From the NCBI RefSeq assembly GCF_001641335.1, contig NZ_LVEM01000002.1, positions 363,755-427,754 on the forward strand: a stretch of 64,000 bases of DNA, written 5' to 3'. The stretch is from Bradyrhizobium stylosanthis (GTDB taxonomy: Bacteria > Pseudomonadota > Alphaproteobacteria > Rhizobiales > Xanthobacteraceae). The notes under the pieces were generated by a model. That model did no database searches, was not told where the DNA came from, and worked only from the letters and a program-made list of their open reading frames with translations. A program made the position numbers and the translations under genes. Positions 34,858-45,459 of this stretch are shown here, in pieces. Numbering within the stretch: position 1 is the stretch's first letter; each line of letters starts with the position of its first letter.

Positions 34858-35823
34858 CTAAGCCGCCATCTCCCGCGCCCGCGCGCGATACGTTGCGAGC
34901 TCGCTGAGCTGCACGAAATGCTCGCAGAAGGAGGCAGCCATCGCTGCGGGCTGCGCGTTCACTTCCTCAACCGGAACTTCAACCGGCGTCTCTTCGTCAA
35001 TCGCTTCAGGAACGAGCGGCGGCGCACGGAGCGTTTCTGGAAACACACTGAAAGTGCCCGCCACCTCCTCGAGCGGCTTTTGCTTGTCGGCCCAATGCAG
35101 GGCCGTGTAGTCGAATCCGTTGACGATGGTCGGCTTCACCACCTCGAAATAGGGCGAGATGTCGAAGTCGCGGGGCATGTAGAGCGAGGAATCGCGGATG
35201 TGCAGGATCTCGCGCCGTGCGGCGCGACTCCCGGCCTTGGTGATCTTGGGCAGGATCGGATAGCGCACCGCGTCGAACGCCTGCGCGATCAGCGCCGAGC
35301 AGATGATCTTGGTGGGATCGCCCGAACCGAGCGCGATCATGCGGCGCCGCCAGCGCTGCGGTATCGGCAGCGGGAACAGGAAGCGCATCAGATCGAGGAT
35401 ATTCTTGGTGTCGTAGCCGAAGCCGATGCGGTTGATCGCATAGCGGCACACCGTGGTGCGGTCCTCGTAGGACAGCCCGACCGGGCGGCAGACACGGGTG
35501 TGATAGGGGAAGTATTTCGACAGCGGCGCCGAGGTGACGCCCTCGCCGATATTGGCCTCGATCAGCACATGCTGTTCGCCGTCGGGCTCCACGGCGCCCT
35601 CGATCGGACCGACATAGAGCGCGGCATGCGACCAGGTCGATTGCGTCAGATATTTGATGATGCCGGAGATGCGGTTGTTGCCCTCGACCAGCAGCACGTC
35701 GCCGGGCTCGATGACGCCGCGCAGATGCTCGGGGTCGCTGGGCGTGAACGGCTCATAGCCCGGCACCTCCTTCGAGAGGTACGCGGCAATCACTTTGCCG
35801 ACTGAATCTAGGACCGTCCCCAT
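34858..35823 (-). CDS. YiiX/YebB-like papain-fold cysteine hydrolase
   Basis: The 321-residue protein from ATG 35823 (GGGGGAG six bases upstream) has the permuted NlpC/P60 pattern: GDVLLVEGNNRISGIIKYLT leading to STWSHAALYVG with the catalytic His, and later KIICSALIAQAF with the catalytic Cys. Such proteins are amidases or thioesterases acting on peptides or lipids. No signal peptide is seen and the C-terminal 70 residues are low complexity (VPEAIDEETPVEVPVEEVNA), so it appears to work in the cytoplasm or near the membrane. Confidence 0.78.
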   Translation of the reverse strand: MGTVLDSVGKVIAAYLSKEVPGYEPFTPSDPEHLRGVIEPGDVLLVEGNNRISGIIKYLTQSTWSHAALYVGPIEGAVEPDGEQHVLIEANIGEGVTSAPLSKYFPYHTRVCRPVGLSYEDRTTVCRYAINRIGFGYDTKNILDLMRFLFPLPIPQRWRRRMIALGSGDPTKIICSALIAQAFDAVRYPILPKITKAGSRAARREILHIRDSSLYMPRDFDISPYFEVVKPTIVNGFDYTALHWADKQKPLEEVAGTFSVFPETLRAPPLVPEAIDEETPVEVPVEEVNAQPAAMAASFCEHFVQLSELATYRARAREMAA

Positions 35824-36015
35824 GTCGAACTCCCCCACAGCCTTTTCCGGCTGTCTTTTTTCCCTTCTCTATCATGGTCGAAACGTCTTGCAATTCGGTT
35901 CATCTCTCTGTGAGGTCAAGCACGATTGATTCACCATGATGGTTGCCGTGCAGCATCAGATGCGGCAAGGTTCGCGGGCTGTTCCCGTTTGCCGCAAGTC
36001 CCCGGAAACCATGAC

Positions 36016-37404
36016 ATGACAATCACGCGCCGTGGTTTCCTTATCACCTCGGCGGGCCTTGCCGCGCTGCCGGTGCTGCGCGCAAACGCCGCGCCCCTGC
36101 CGCGCGACGCCGATATCGTCGTGATCGGCGCGGGTGCCGCCGGGATCGCTGCGGCGCGGCGCGTCATGGCCGCCAATCGCAAGGTCGTGGTGGTGGAGGC
36201 GGCGTCGCAGGTCGGCGGCCGATGCATCACGGATACCACGACCTTCGACGTGCCCTTCGACCGCGGCGCGCGCTGGATGCACAATCCCGAAACCAATCCG
36301 ATGATCCGCCTGGCGCGCAGCGCCGGGCTCGACGTGGTGCAGGCGCCCTCCGGCCAGAAGATGCGCATCGGCCGCCGCAACGCACGCGCCGGCGAGACCG
36401 AGGAATTCCTGGCGGCGCTGGTCCGCGCCAACCGCGCCATCGACGAGGCCGCGCGCGGCAAGCTCGACACCTCCTGCGCCTCCGTGCTGCCGAAGGATCT
36501 CGGCGACTGGGCGGGCGCCACCGAGTTCATGCTGGGCGCGAGCTTTGCCGGCAAGGACCTCAAGGAGCTCTCGGCGATCGACAAGTCGCGGGCGCAGGAC
36601 CGCAACGCCGCGATCGCCTGCCGCCAGGGCCTGGGCACGCTGATCGCCAAGCTCGGCGAGCAGGCGCCGGTCGCCCTGTCGACGCCGGCGAGCCGGATCG
36701 TCTGGAGCAATCGCGACGTCAGCGTCGAGACGCAAAGCGGCAAGATCGCTGCGCGCGCGGCCATCATCACCGTCTCCACCAACGTGCTGACGTCAGGCGC
36801 GATCAAGTTCGCGCCCGACATCCCCAAGCGAACGCTGGACGCGGCCTCGAAGCTCACCCTCGGCAGCTACGACCACATCGTGCTGCAGCTCCCGGGCAAT
36901 CCGCTCGGCCTGTCGCGCGACGACATCCTGATCGAGCAGAGCAACTCGACCCGCACGGCGCTGATGTACGCCAATATCGGCGGCTCCTCGCTGTGCGCGA
37001 TCGACGTCGGCGGCTCGTTCGGCCGCGATCTCTCCGAGCAGGGCGAGAAGGCGATGGTCGCCTTCGCCAGGGAATGGATCACGAAACTGTTCGGCAGCGA
37101 AGCCGCCGCCGCCGTGCAGAAGACCAGCGCGACGCGATGGAACGCCTCGCCTTACGTGATGGGCGCGATGTCGGCGTCCGCGCCCGGCGGCCAGCTCTCG
37201 CGAAAGATCCTGACCGAGCCGATCGGCAATGTCTTCCTCGCCGGCGAAGCCACCCACGAGACGCTGTGGGGCACCATCGACGGCGCCTGGGAAAGCGGCG
37301 AGCGCGCCGCGGACGCTGCGCTCCGCAAGATCGGCGCGATCAGGGACGAGCCGGCCGATGTGCCGACGCAGTCGACGAAGAAGCGGCGGGCGAGGCCGCA
37401 ATAG
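36016..37404 (+). CDS. Tat-exported FAD-dependent amine oxidase
   Basis: The 462-residue protein from ATG 36016 begins with a Tat signal (TITRRGFLITSAGLAALPVL), then the FAD Rossmann motif IVVIGAGAAGIAAARRV and the flavin monooxygenase/oxidase block VVVVEAASQVGGRC. It ends with NVFLAGEATHETLWGTIDGA, the C-terminal FAD-binding signature of monoamine oxidases. It should oxidise an amine in the periplasm to an aldehyde, ammonia and peroxide; substrate not predictable. It stands alone between two palindromic repeats. Confidence 0.87.
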   Translation: MTITRRGFLITSAGLAALPVLRANAAPLPRDADIVVIGAGAAGIAAARRVMAANRKVVVVEAASQVGGRCITDTTTFDVPFDRGARWMHNPETNPMIRLARSAGLDVVQAPSGQKMRIGRRNARAGETEEFLAALVRANRAIDEAARGKLDTSCASVLPKDLGDWAGATEFMLGASFAGKDLKELSAIDKSRAQDRNAAIACRQGLGTLIAKLGEQAPVALSTPASRIVWSNRDVSVETQSGKIAARAAIITVSTNVLTSGAIKFAPDIPKRTLDAASKLTLGSYDHIVLQLPGNPLGLSRDDILIEQSNSTRTALMYANIGGSSLCAIDVGGSFGRDLSEQGEKAMVAFAREWITKLFGSEAAAAVQKTSATRWNASPYVMGAMSASAPGGQLSRKILTEPIGNVFLAGEATHETLWGTIDGAWESGERAADAALRKIGAIRDEPADVPTQSTKKRRARPQ

Positions 37405-37431
37405 GGCGAGGGGCCCGCCTCAAACTCCGCC

Positions 37432-37558
37432 GTCGTCCCGGCGAAGGCCGGGACCCATAACCACAGGGAGTGGTTTGGCGAAGATTCGTAGTTCGGTACG
37501 TCTGCTGGCTACAACCGATAGATCACGCGGTATGGGTCCCGGCCTTCGCCGGGACGAC
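37432..37558. repeat. palindromic intergenic repeat, family B copy 2
   Basis: Same ends and same GGGAGTGGTTTGGCGAAGAT block as the copy at 34715-34850, with a diverged and shorter centre. Confidence 0.8.
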
Positions 37559-37566
37559 ACTGATTG

Positions 37567-38337
37567 CTAACGCAACACCCCGTCCAGCGCCGGCAGCCCG
37601 AAGACCACCGCCATCGCAATCAGCGCATAGCAAATCCCGCGAAACACCTTTTCGCTGGCGCGGCCGAACAGGGATGCGCCGAAGGCGACGCCGAGGGCGT
37701 AGACCGGACCGACGATCAGCGACAGCAGCAGCGATTCGCGACTGATCAGGCCCGTGGTCGCGTAGCTGACCATCGAGAAGAAATCCGAGGCGCCGAAGAA
37801 CAGCACGATGTTGGCGCGCGCGACGATCGGGGCGATGGGACGGCCGAGCCAGTAGCCGACGATCGGCGGGCCGCCGGTCTGCGCGAGGCCGCTGCAGAAG
37901 CCGGAGAGGCTACCGATGCCGACCGAGAGCCAGGCGTGGTCCTTGCCGCGATAGCGCCAGCCCGACAGCAGCAGGAGCAACAGCGCCGCGACGAAGCAGG
38001 AGATGATCCAGCGCGTGGTGACGGGGTCGAGCACGCTCAGGAAGTAGGTGCCGACCGGCACGCCGATCAGCGCGCCGAGCACGATCACGGCGGTAGCCTT
38101 GCGGTCCGCCTTGCGCCACGCGTCCGGCAGCAGCGGCGCGGCGGCAACGAAGTCGATCACGAGCAGCAGCGCTGCAACGAGCCTGGGTGCGGCGATGCTG
38201 CTCGCCAGCGGCATGAAGATCAGCGCCGAGCCGAAGCCGGAGAAGCCGCGCGCGGTGCCGGAAATGAAAGCGACGGCGCAGAGCGCCATCGCAATTGTGA
38301 GGCTGACGTCCTTCGGCAGGAAGTCGGCGATACTCAT
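37567..38337 (-). CDS. TauE/SafE-family sulfite/anion exporter
   Basis: The 256-residue protein has about eight hydrophobic spans. The first half has the GFSGFGSALIFMPL motif and the second GFCSGLAQTGGPPIVGYWL, the paired glycine-rich loops of the TauE/SafE (DUF81) family. Members export sulfite or sulfoacetate, or carry other anions across the inner membrane. No neighbouring sulfur gene narrows the substrate. Confidence 0.88.
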   Translation of the reverse strand: MSIADFLPKDVSLTIAMALCAVAFISGTARGFSGFGSALIFMPLASSIAAPRLVAALLLVIDFVAAAPLLPDAWRKADRKATAVIVLGALIGVPVGTYFLSVLDPVTTRWIISCFVAALLLLLLSGWRYRGKDHAWLSVGIGSLSGFCSGLAQTGGPPIVGYWLGRPIAPIVARANIVLFFGASDFFSMVSYATTGLISRESLLLSLIVGPVYALGVAFGASLFGRASEKVFRGICYALIAMAVVFGLPALDGVLR

Positions 38338-38352
38338 GCCCTGCTATTCCAG

Positions 38353-38425
38353 AGCATCATGCTCTATGATTCTGGAGCATGATGTTGTCCGAAAACCGCT
38401 TCACACTTTTCGGCATCATGCTCTC
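38353..38425. repeat. small AT-containing palindromic repeat near the pheT stop
   Basis: AGCATCATGCTCTATGATTC and its inverse-like continuation (GGAGCATGATGTTGTCCGAA; TTCGGCATCATGCTCT) form nested hairpins of the type common between rhizobial genes. It reaches into the last codons of pheT (stop at 38416-38418). Confidence 0.62.
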
Positions 38426-40824
38426 AGCGTGCCGCCGGTCTTCTTGGTGACCTCCGCCACGATCTTCGCGGCAACGGCATCGATCTCCTGATCGGTCAGC
38501 GTCTTCTCGCGCGGCTGCAGCGTCACAGCCACGGCAATCGACTTCTTGCCGTCGTCGATGCCCTTGCCCTCGTAGACGTCGAACACGTTGACGCCGGCGA
38601 TCAGCTTCTTATCAACGCCCTGCGCGGCGCGGACGATGTCGGCGGCTTTCACGCCGCGATCGACGATGAAGGCGAAGTCGCGCGACACGGGCTGGAACGC
38701 CGACAGCTCGATCAGCGGCTTGGCGCGTGTCGGCTTCTTCTTCGCCTCCGGGATGCGGTCGAGGATCACCTCGAACACCATCAACGGACCGTCGGCGCCG
38801 AGCGCCTCGAGCGCGCGCGGGTGCACCTCGCCGAAATAGCCGAGCACGTTCTGCGGGCCGATCTGGATCGTGCCGGAGCGGCCCGGATGCAGCCACGCCG
38901 GTCCGCCGGACACGATCTGCAGCGCCTGCATCGGGGCGCCGGCCGCTGCCAGCACCGCCAGCGCATCGGCCTTGGCATCGAACACGGTTGCCTGCGCCGA
39001 GCCCGTCCAGTGCCGGCCGAGACCTTCGGACGACGCAAAGCCGCGGCGCACGCCGCTCGCCGCCATGAACTGGTCCTGCGGACGATCGCCCTTGAACACC
39101 TGACCGACCTCGAACAGCGCGACGTCGCTGACGCCGCGATTGGCGTTGGCCTGTGCCGCCGCGATCAGGCCCGCGAGCAGCGTCGGGCGCATGTCGGAGA
39201 GATCCGACGCGATCGGGTTCGCCACTTCGAGCTCGCGCTGGCCACCGCCGAACAACTCGGCCGCACTCTTGGTGATGAACGACCAGGTCACCGCCTCGAT
39301 GATGCCGCGGCTCGCGAGCGCGCGCCGCGCGCGGCGGGTGCGGAGCTGCAGCGGGGTCAGTACCGGCTTGCGCGCGTCCTCGCCGCGCTCGAACGGCGTC
39401 ATCGGTACCTTGTCGACGCCGAAGATGCGGACGATCTCCTCGACGATGTCGGCCTTGCCGTGCACGTCGGAGCGCCAGGACGGCACTGCGACCTTCACCA
39501 CCGGGCCGGGGCCCGCCATCATGAAGCCGAGATGGGTCAGGATGCGCTTCATCTCCACCTGCGGCACCTCGATGCCGGAGAGACGCTTCACTTCCGTCAC
39601 GGGGAAATCGATCACGCGGTCGTCGCCGAAGGCCTTGCCGACCACGACGTTCTCGGACGGCGCGCCGCCGCACATCTCCATCACCAGCTTGGTCGCGAGC
39701 TCGAGGCCGGGCACCATGAAGGCCGGATCGACGCCGCGCTCGAAGCGGTAGCGCGCATCGGAGTTGATGCCGAGCTTGCGGCCCGTCTGGGCGATGTTGA
39801 TCTCGTTCCACAGCGCGGACTCGATCAGCACGTCAGTGGTGTTCTCGTCGCAGCCCGAAGCCTCGCCGCCCATGATGCCGGCGAGCGATTCGACGCCGTG
39901 CTCGTCCGCGATCACGCAGATCGCGGGATCGAGATTGTAGGTACGGCCGTCGAGTGCCAGCAGCGTCTCACCGTCGCGCGCGCGGCGCACGACGAGATTG
40001 CCCTTCACCTTCTTGGCGTCGAACACGTGCAGCGGGCGCGCGCGGTCGTAGGTCATGAAGTTGGTGATGTCGACCAGCGCGTTGATCGGGCGCAGGCCGA
40101 TCGCGGTCAGCCGCTTCTGCAGCCATTCCGGTGACGGCCCGTTCTTGACGCCGCGCACGAGGCGGAGCGCAAAGCCCGGGCAGAGCGTGGCGTCCTCCAC
40201 CGTGACCTTCACGGGGCAGGGGAACTCGCCCTTGATCGGTTTGATCGAGGGATCCCTGAACTTGCCCATGTCGGCGGCGGCAAGGTCGCGCGCGATGCCG
40301 TGCACGCCGGTGCAGTCCTGCCGGTTCGGCGTGAGGTTGATCTCGATCACGGGATCGCCGAGCGCGGCCCATTCGGCGTAACCGGCACCGATCGGCGCGT
40401 CCGCCGGCAATTCCATGATGCCGTCATGGTCGTTGGAGATCTGCAGCTCCGCCGCCGAGCACAGCATGCCGCGGCTCTCGACGCCGCGGATGGTGCCGAC
40501 GCCGAGCGTGATGTCCTTGCCGGGAATGTAGGTGCCGGGCGGCGAGAACACGCTGACGAGACCGCTGCGCGCATTCGGCGCGCCGCACACGACCTGCACC
40601 GGCGCGCCACCGTCACCGGTGTCGACCATGCACACGCGCAGCCGATCCGCATTCGGATGCTGCTCGGCCGAGATCACCTTCGCGATGGTGAAAGGCTTCA
40701 GCGCCTTCGCCTTGTCCTCGATGTTCTCGACCTCGAGCCCGATCATGGTGAGCTTGTCGGCGAGCTTGTCCAGGGGCTCGTCGGTCTCGAGATGATCCTT
40801 CAGCCAGGAGAGGGTGAATTTCAC
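38416..40824 (-). CDS. pheT: phenylalanyl-tRNA synthetase beta subunit
   Basis: The 802-residue PheT begins [20 protein letters not shown] at a GTG start that overlaps the pheS stop (GTGA). The tRNA-binding OB fold ([20 protein letters not shown]), B3/B4 editing domain, B5 domain and C-terminal ferredoxin-like anticodon-binding domain ([16 protein letters not shown]) are all present. With PheS it charges tRNA-Phe. Full length, no anomalies. Confidence 0.97.
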   Translation of the reverse strand: MKFTLSWLKDHLETDEPLDKLADKLTMIGLEVENIEDKAKALKPFTIAKVISAEQHPNADRLRVCMVDTGDGGAPVQVVCGAPNARSGLVSVFSPPGTYIPGKDITLGVGTIRGVESRGMLCSAAELQISNDHDGIMELPADAPIGAGYAEWAALGDPVIEINLTPNRQDCTGVHGIARDLAAADMGKFRDPSIKPIKGEFPCPVKVTVEDATLCPGFALRLVRGVKNGPSPEWLQKRLTAIGLRPINALVDITNFMTYDRARPLHVFDAKKVKGNLVVRRARDGETLLALDGRTYNLDPAICVIADEHGVESLAGIMGGEASGCDENTTDVLIESALWNEINIAQTGRKLGINSDARYRFERGVDPAFMVPGLELATKLVMEMCGGAPSENVVVGKAFGDDRVIDFPVTEVKRLSGIEVPQVEMKRILTHLGFMMAGPGPVVKVAVPSWRSDVHGKADIVEEIVRIFGVDKVPMTPFERGEDARKPVLTPLQLRTRRARRALASRGIIEAVTWSFITKSAAELFGGGQRELEVANPIASDLSDMRPTLLAGLIAAAQANANRGVSDVALFEVGQVFKGDRPQDQFMAASGVRRGFASSEGLGRHWTGSAQATVFDAKADALAVLAAAGAPMQALQIVSGGPAWLHPGRSGTIQIGPQNVLGYFGEVHPRALEALGADGPLMVFEVILDRIPEAKKKPTRAKPLIELSAFQPVSRDFAFIVDRGVKAADIVRAAQGVDKKLIAGVNVFDVYEGKGIDDGKKSIAVAVTLQPREKTLTDQEIDAVAAKIVAEVTKKTGGTLRA

Positions 40825-41909
40825 GAGCTCAGCCCTCCGGCAAGCGTTGGCACTTCGAGCGGCTTGAAGCCGTAATGGCTCAGCCAGCGGACGTCGCTGT
40901 CGAACAGCTGGCGCAGATCGGCGATGCCGTATTTCAGCATGGCGATGCGGTCGATGCCCATGCCCCAGGCAAAACCCTGGTACTCGTCGGGATCGATGCC
41001 GCAGGCGCGCAGCACGTTCGGATGCACCATGCCGCAGCCGAGAATCTCCAGCCAGTCCTCGCCCTCGCCGAAGCGGATCTCGCCCTTGTCGCGGCGGCAC
41101 TGGATGTCGACTTCCAGCGACGGCTCGGTGAACGGGAAGAACGACGGGCGGAAACGCATGTTGATGTGGTCGACCTCGAAGAACGCCTTGCAGAACTCGT
41201 GCAGGATCCATTTGAGGTGGCCGAGATGCGAATGCTTGTCGATGACGAGGCCTTCGACCTGGTGGAATTGCGGCGTGTGGGTCGCGTCCGAATCGATGCG
41301 GTAGGTGCGGCCCGGGCAGATCACGCGGATCGGCGGCTTCTGGGTCAGCATCGTGCGCACCTGCACCGGCGAGGTGTGGGTCCGCAGCAGCATGCGCGAG
41401 CCGTCCTCCTTCGGATGGAAGAAGAAGGTGTCGTGCATCTCGCGCGCCGGATGGCCTTCCGGGAAGTTCAGCTTGGTGAAGTTGTAGTCGTCGGTCTCGA
41501 TGTCGGGACCTTCCGCGACCGAGAAGCCCATGTCGGCGAAGATCGTGGTCAGCTCGTCCCAGACCTGGCTCAGCGGATGGATGCGGCCGGCCTCCGCCGG
41601 CGCATCGCGCAGCGGCAGGGTGACGTCGATGGTTTCGGATGCGAGCCGCGCATCGAGCGCCGCCGATTTCAGCACGTCGCGCCGGGCGGTGAGCGCCGCG
41701 GTGACCTTGTCCTTGGCCTGGTTGATCGCGGCGCCTTGCGTCTTGCGCTCGTCGGGCGACATCTTGCCGAGCGTGGCAAGCAGCGCCGAGATCGAGCCCT
41801 TCTTGCCGAGGGCTGCGACGCGCACCGCCTCGAGAGCGGCTTCATCGCCGGCGGCGGCGATCTGGTCGAGGATGGATGTTTCGAGCGTTGCGAGGTCGGA
41901 CACAGTCAA
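40821..41909 (-). CDS. pheS: phenylalanyl-tRNA synthetase alpha subunit
   Basis: The 362-residue PheS has an N-terminal coiled coil that grips tRNA and then the class II core: motif 2 [15 protein letters not shown], and motif 3 near the C-terminus ([37 protein letters not shown]). It forms the catalytic site of the heterotetramer. Located directly upstream of pheT. Confidence 0.97.
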   Translation of the reverse strand: MTVSDLATLETSILDQIAAAGDEAALEAVRVAALGKKGSISALLATLGKMSPDERKTQGAAINQAKDKVTAALTARRDVLKSAALDARLASETIDVTLPLRDAPAEAGRIHPLSQVWDELTTIFADMGFSVAEGPDIETDDYNFTKLNFPEGHPAREMHDTFFFHPKEDGSRMLLRTHTSPVQVRTMLTQKPPIRVICPGRTYRIDSDATHTPQFHQVEGLVIDKHSHLGHLKWILHEFCKAFFEVDHINMRFRPSFFPFTEPSLEVDIQCRRDKGEIRFGEGEDWLEILGCGMVHPNVLRACGIDPDEYQGFAWGMGIDRIAMLKYGIADLRQLFDSDVRWLSHYGFKPLEVPTLAGGLSS

Positions 41910-42055
41910 ATCCTTGCTGCCAAAATTCGGCTGGGTTGTCGCCGCCCGAAGGCCGTAACGTCAAGCAAAAAGCCGGTCATTTCGGGCTGGGAACGGCTGG
42001 GTTGAACCTTGCGCGGGGGCGAGGGACCAACGGGGGTACGAGGAGACTTTTGGTG

Positions 42056-42469
42056 ATGCTTTCGAAATGCAGTCTGGCCGTTCTGGCCGTCGTTCTCTCG
42101 GTCGCCGGCACCCCTGCGCGCGCCATGGTCTGCATGGACAAGTCCATGACGCTGGACGAGGTCGTCGAGGCCATCGGCGCCCAGAAGAGCTGCGAAAGCG
42201 CGATGAAGCTGTTCGGGGATTGCCAATTGACCGCGAGCGGGGATGTCCAGCTCGGCGCCGCCGTCGAGAAGAAGTGCGAGGCGGACTTCATGCCCGGTCT
42301 CAACACGGCGCAGCAGCAGGCGTACAAACGCGAGATGCACGTTTGCGACCAGAAGTACCGGAACAAGTCCGGCACCATGTATCTCTCGTTCGCGGCTTTC
42401 TGCCGGGCGGAGGTCGCCCAGCGCTATTCGCAACGTGCGCTGAAGGCTGCGGGCCAGAAGGCCCGCTAG
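42056..42469 (+). CDS. exported protein of unknown function, Cys-rich
   Basis: The 137-residue protein from ATG 42056 has a signal peptide (SKCSLAVLAVVLSVAGTPAR ending ARA|M). The mature part has conserved cysteines (MVCMDKS, KSCESAM, GDCQLT, KKCEADF, HVCDQKY, FCRAEVA) that could pair as disulfides in the periplasm. AGGAG lies about ten bases upstream of the start. Function unknown; single gene divergent from pheS. Confidence 0.75.
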   Translation: MLSKCSLAVLAVVLSVAGTPARAMVCMDKSMTLDEVVEAIGAQKSCESAMKLFGDCQLTASGDVQLGAAVEKKCEADFMPGLNTAQQQAYKREMHVCDQKYRNKSGTMYLSFAAFCRAEVAQRYSQRALKAAGQKAR

Positions 42470-42477
42470 CGCGAGCC

Positions 42478-42837
42478 TTACGCCGCGAGAGCGGCCTTGG
42501 CCTTCTCGGCGATCGCCTGGAACGCCGCGGGCTCGTTGATCGCGAGATCCGACAGCACCTTGCGGTCCACGGTGATGCCCGACTTGGCCATGCCGTCGAT
42601 AAATCGGCTGTAGGTCATGCCGAACGGACGGACGGCAGCGTTGATGCGCTGGATCCAGAGCGCGCGGAAGGTACGCTTCTTACGCTTGCGGTCGCGGAAG
42701 GCGTACTGCTGGGCCTTCTCCACGGCCGGCTTGGCGGCGCGGATGGTGTTCTTGCGGCGGCCGTAGAAGCCCTTGGCGGCCTTGTAGACTTTCTTGTGCT
42801 TGGCGTGGGCGGTCACACCGCGTTTGACGCGAGACAT
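42478..42837 (-). CDS. rplT: 50S ribosomal protein L20
   Basis: The 119-residue protein has the basic N-terminus [20 protein letters not shown], then [21 protein letters not shown]20 is an early assembly protein of the large subunit. Standard length. Downstream of rpmI in the same direction. Confidence 0.98.
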   Translation of the reverse strand: MSRVKRGVTAHAKHKKVYKAAKGFYGRRKNTIRAAKPAVEKAQQYAFRDRKRKKRTFRALWIQRINAAVRPFGMTYSRFIDGMAKSGITVDRKVLSDLAINEPAAFQAIAEKAKAALAA

Positions 42838-42916
42838 GACGAAATCCTTCAGAGATGACTTTGGTTATCGGATTGCCGCGGGATGCGCGGCACGGATGCA
42901 ATGATCGTGGACGCGA

Positions 42917-43117
42917 TCAGGCGTTCGGCAAGAAGTACTTCTTGACGTTGTCGCCGTCGGTCTTGAACAGCACGCGGGTGCCGCGGAGCTGACGGATCTG
43001 CTTCTTCGTCCGCTTGATCATGCCGTGACGCTTGCCGCGCTGGGCGTGCATCACTTTGCCGGTGGCAGTCACCTTGAAGCGCTTTTTGGCGCCCGATTTG
43101 GTCTTCAGCTTGGGCAT
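42917..43117 (-). CDS. rpmI: 50S ribosomal protein L35
   Basis: The 66-residue protein [20 protein letters not shown], then ...[20 protein letters not shown], is the standard L35. It lies 79 bases upstream of rplT; both are probably transcribed together. Confidence 0.97.
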   Translation of the reverse strand: MPKLKTKSGAKKRFKVTATGKVMHAQRGKRHGMIKRTKKQIRQLRGTRVLFKTDGDNVKKYFLPNA

Positions 43118-43391
43118 TTGGCTCTCCTAATGGCCAAAGAAATCCGCCCGCGAAGGCGGCTGGCCGTCAAAAATGCTCGTTAGAGCGTTGATTGTGCTCA
43201 GGTTTTTGCGAACAAGCGCGAAACCCGCACGAAACACCGCCACGGCAGCCCTTAATCAGCCGGGCGATGAAGGCTGGGCTTATGACAGAGGACAGGCCGA
43301 TTGGCAACGATGAACCGCCGAAACCTGCCCGCCGACTATTGGAGGTTGCCACCCCTCATGTCCAAGCCTTGTCGCCAGAAGCAGGACCAAA

Positions 43392-43796
43392 ATGGCCCAT
43401 TTCCCGCAAATTCTTTCCTCGCTGACCGATGTCGTCCGCCCGCGCCATCTGGCGCTGCTCGCCGTGCTCGTCACGGCCGGGCTGCCCTCGACTGCCGATG
43501 CCCGCGTCGGCGGCTATGACGGCGTCTGGAACGTCACCTTCGCCACCACCCGGGGCAATTGCAGCTCCGGCTACAGCGTTCCCTTCACCGTTGCCGGCAG
43601 CCGGGTCTCGTCCGCCGGCGGCGGCCGGGTCTCGGGCCGGATCAACCGCGGCGGCGCCGTGGCGGTCCAGGTCTCGGTCGGCGCCTCCCATGCGGCTGGC
43701 GGCGGCCGGCTCGCCGGCGTGAACGGCGCCGGCTCGTGGAAGGGCATCATCATGGGAGACCAGTGCAGCGGAACCTGGCAGGCGATCAGGACCTGA
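43392..43796 (+). CDS. exported glycine-rich protein, antiparallel between infC and rpmI
   Basis: The 134-residue protein has a hydrophobic signal-like segment (RHLALLAVLVTAGLPSTADA) and a beta-rich mature region (GVWNVTFATTRGNCSSGYSV; SGRINRGGAVAVQVSVGASH; GSWKGIIMGDQCSGTWQAIR) with two cysteines. Similar small proteins occur in many Rhizobiales but lack a known role. It sits on the opposite strand between rpmI and infC. Confidence 0.78.
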   Translation: MAHFPQILSSLTDVVRPRHLALLAVLVTAGLPSTADARVGGYDGVWNVTFATTRGNCSSGYSVPFTVAGSRVSSAGGGRVSGRINRGGAVAVQVSVGASHAAGGGRLAGVNGAGSWKGIIMGDQCSGTWQAIRT

Positions 43797-43802
43797 CACA
43801 CA

Positions 43803-43833
43803 AACGGCCCGCCGGAGATCCGGACGGGCCGTT
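43803..43833. terminator. hairpin between converging infC and the exported-protein gene
   Basis: AACGGCCCG (43803-43811) pairs with CGGGCCGTT (43825-43833), with an inner CCGG/CCGG pair. It lies between the two converging genes and could end either; no long T-run follows. Confidence 0.55.
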
Positions 43834-43860
43834 GAACGCTTGAAGTCCTGACGACTGCTG

Positions 43861-44400
43861 TCAGCGCGGCGCCAGCACCATGACGACCTGGCGGCCTTCG
43901 AACCGCGCGTCCTGCTCGACCTTGGCGAGCTCGGCGACGTCGGTCTTGATCTTGTCCAGCAGCTTGGTCCCGATCTCCTGGTGCGCCATTTCGCGGCCGC
44001 GATAGCGCAGCGTGATCTTGACCTTGTCGCCCTCTTCGAAGAACCGCTGCATCGCGCGCATCTTCACGTCGTAATCGTGGTCGTCGATCATCGGGCGGAG
44101 CTTGATCTCCTTGATCTCGACGATCTTCTGGCGCTTGCGGGCTTCGGCGGCTTTTTTCTGGGCGGAATACTTGTACTTCCCGTAATCCATGATCTTGCAG
44201 ACGGGAGGGCTGGTATTCGGCGAAATCTCGACCAGATCCATGCCAGCTTCCTGGGCCATGCGGATGGCCACGACGGTCTCGACCGTGCCTTTGTTGTCAC
44301 CGGTCTGATCGATCAGTTGGATCTGCGCATTGCGAATATCATCATTGATGCGCGGCCCGTCTTTGCTGGCAACGGGCGGGGCTTTATTGGGACGGCGAAT
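43861..44400 (-). CDS. infC: translation initiation factor IF-3, AUU start
   Basis: The 179-residue protein, from [20 protein letters not shown] through [20 protein letters not shown] to [15 protein letters not shown], has both IF-3 domains. The likely start is ATT at 44400-44398, with GGAG eight bases upstream; no ATG gives a normal N-terminus. The rare AUU start is known for infC and allows IF-3 to repress its own synthesis. The usual infC-rpmI-rplT operon is interrupted here by an opposing gene. Confidence 0.93.
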   Translation of the reverse strand: MRRPNKAPPVASKDGPRINDDIRNAQIQLIDQTGDNKGTVETVVAIRMAQEAGMDLVEISPNTSPPVCKIMDYGKYKYSAQKKAAEARKRQKIVEIKEIKLRPMIDDHDYDVKMRAMQRFFEEGDKVKITLRYRGREMAHQEIGTKLLDKIKTDVAELAKVEQDARFEGRQVVMVLAPR

Positions 44401-44649
44401 GGGTGGTTCTCCAAAGTTGTGAAAGAAGGGCCTATTTTGAAGGAAGATGCGTTTGGCGGCAAGCAACTCGCTCGTACCGCAGTCGAAAAACCCTCAAATG
44501 CGAGGCATTTTGGTCACGCCTGGGCACGCCGACCGACATAGACACGTTGTTTCTGTTCCGCAAGCGTCCCAAAGGGCAATGCCGATGCCCGCCGTGCATT
44601 CGAAAACAAGCCCGGACAGCTCAAACCGCACAGCCAGAGTAAACGTTCC

Positions 44650-45450
44650 ATGACCGACACAATTCCTGATCCCGCGCCCGACTTCATCGAATTGGGCGAG
44701 GGCGCGTCCGCACGCAGGATCGCGGTGCGCCGCCGCGCCGGAAAAGGCCCCGGCCTGGTCTGGCTCGGCGGGTTCAAGTCGGACATGCAGGGCGGCAAGG
44801 CCGTGGCGCTCGACGCCTGGGGCCGCGACCACGGCCGCGCCGTGGTCCGTTTCGACTATTCCGGCCATGGCGAATCCAGCGGCAATTTCGCCGATGGAAC
44901 CATCGGCAGCTGGCTCGAGGACAGCGTCGCGGTGTTCGAGCGGTTCTGCGAAGGCCCGCAAATCCTGATCGGCTCCTCCATGGGCGGCTGGATGGCGCTC
45001 CTGCTCGCGCGCGAGATCAGGAAGCGGCAAGAGAAACAGCAAGGCAAGGGCTCGCTCGCAGGCCTCGTGCTGATCGCGCCGGCGCCCGACTTCACCGAAG
45101 AGCTGATGTGGAAGACGTTCCCGGCCGAGGTGAAGAAGGAGATCGAAACCAGGGGCTTCTGGCTGCGGCCGTCGGAATACGGCGACGGCACGCCCTATCC
45201 GATCACGCGGAATCTGATCGAGGAGGGCCGCAATCATCTCGTGCTCGGCAGCGCCATCGATCTTGGCTGCCCCGTCCGCATCCTGCAGGGCGCGCAGGAC
45301 CCTGATGTGCCCTGGCAGCATGCGTTCGCTCTGACGCATCGCCTCCCGGCCGACGACGTCGTGCTGACCCTGATCCAGGACGGCGACCACCGCCTCTCCC
45401 GCCCGCAGGACATCGCGCGCATTCTTGCCGCGGTGGCCGAGATCGGGTGA
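44650..45450 (+). CDS. alpha/beta hydrolase (ABHD10/ palmitoyl-thioesterase-like)
   Basis: The 266-residue protein has the oxyanion region LVWLGGFKSDMQG, then RFDYSGHGESSG, the nucleophile elbow LIGSSMGGWMALLLA (Ser), the acid in ILQGAQDPDVPW, and the final His in DGDHRLSRPQDI. The set is complete. Close relatives hydrolyse S-acyl cysteine or esters; the real substrate is unknown. Followed by a palindromic repeat. Confidence 0.85.
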   Translation: MTDTIPDPAPDFIELGEGASARRIAVRRRAGKGPGLVWLGGFKSDMQGGKAVALDAWGRDHGRAVVRFDYSGHGESSGNFADGTIGSWLEDSVAVFERFCEGPQILIGSSMGGWMALLLAREIRKRQEKQQGKGSLAGLVLIAPAPDFTEELMWKTFPAEVKKEIETRGFWLRPSEYGDGTPYPITRNLIEEGRNHLVLGSAIDLGCPVRILQGAQDPDVPWQHAFALTHRLPADDVVLTLIQDGDHRLSRPQDIARILAAVAEIG

Positions 45451-45459
45451 TCTTGTTTC

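Noticed and set aside
43192..43425. 77-residue rightward frame before the exported-protein gene
   Set aside because: No ribosome site, no recognisable content, and it overlaps the start of a better gene.
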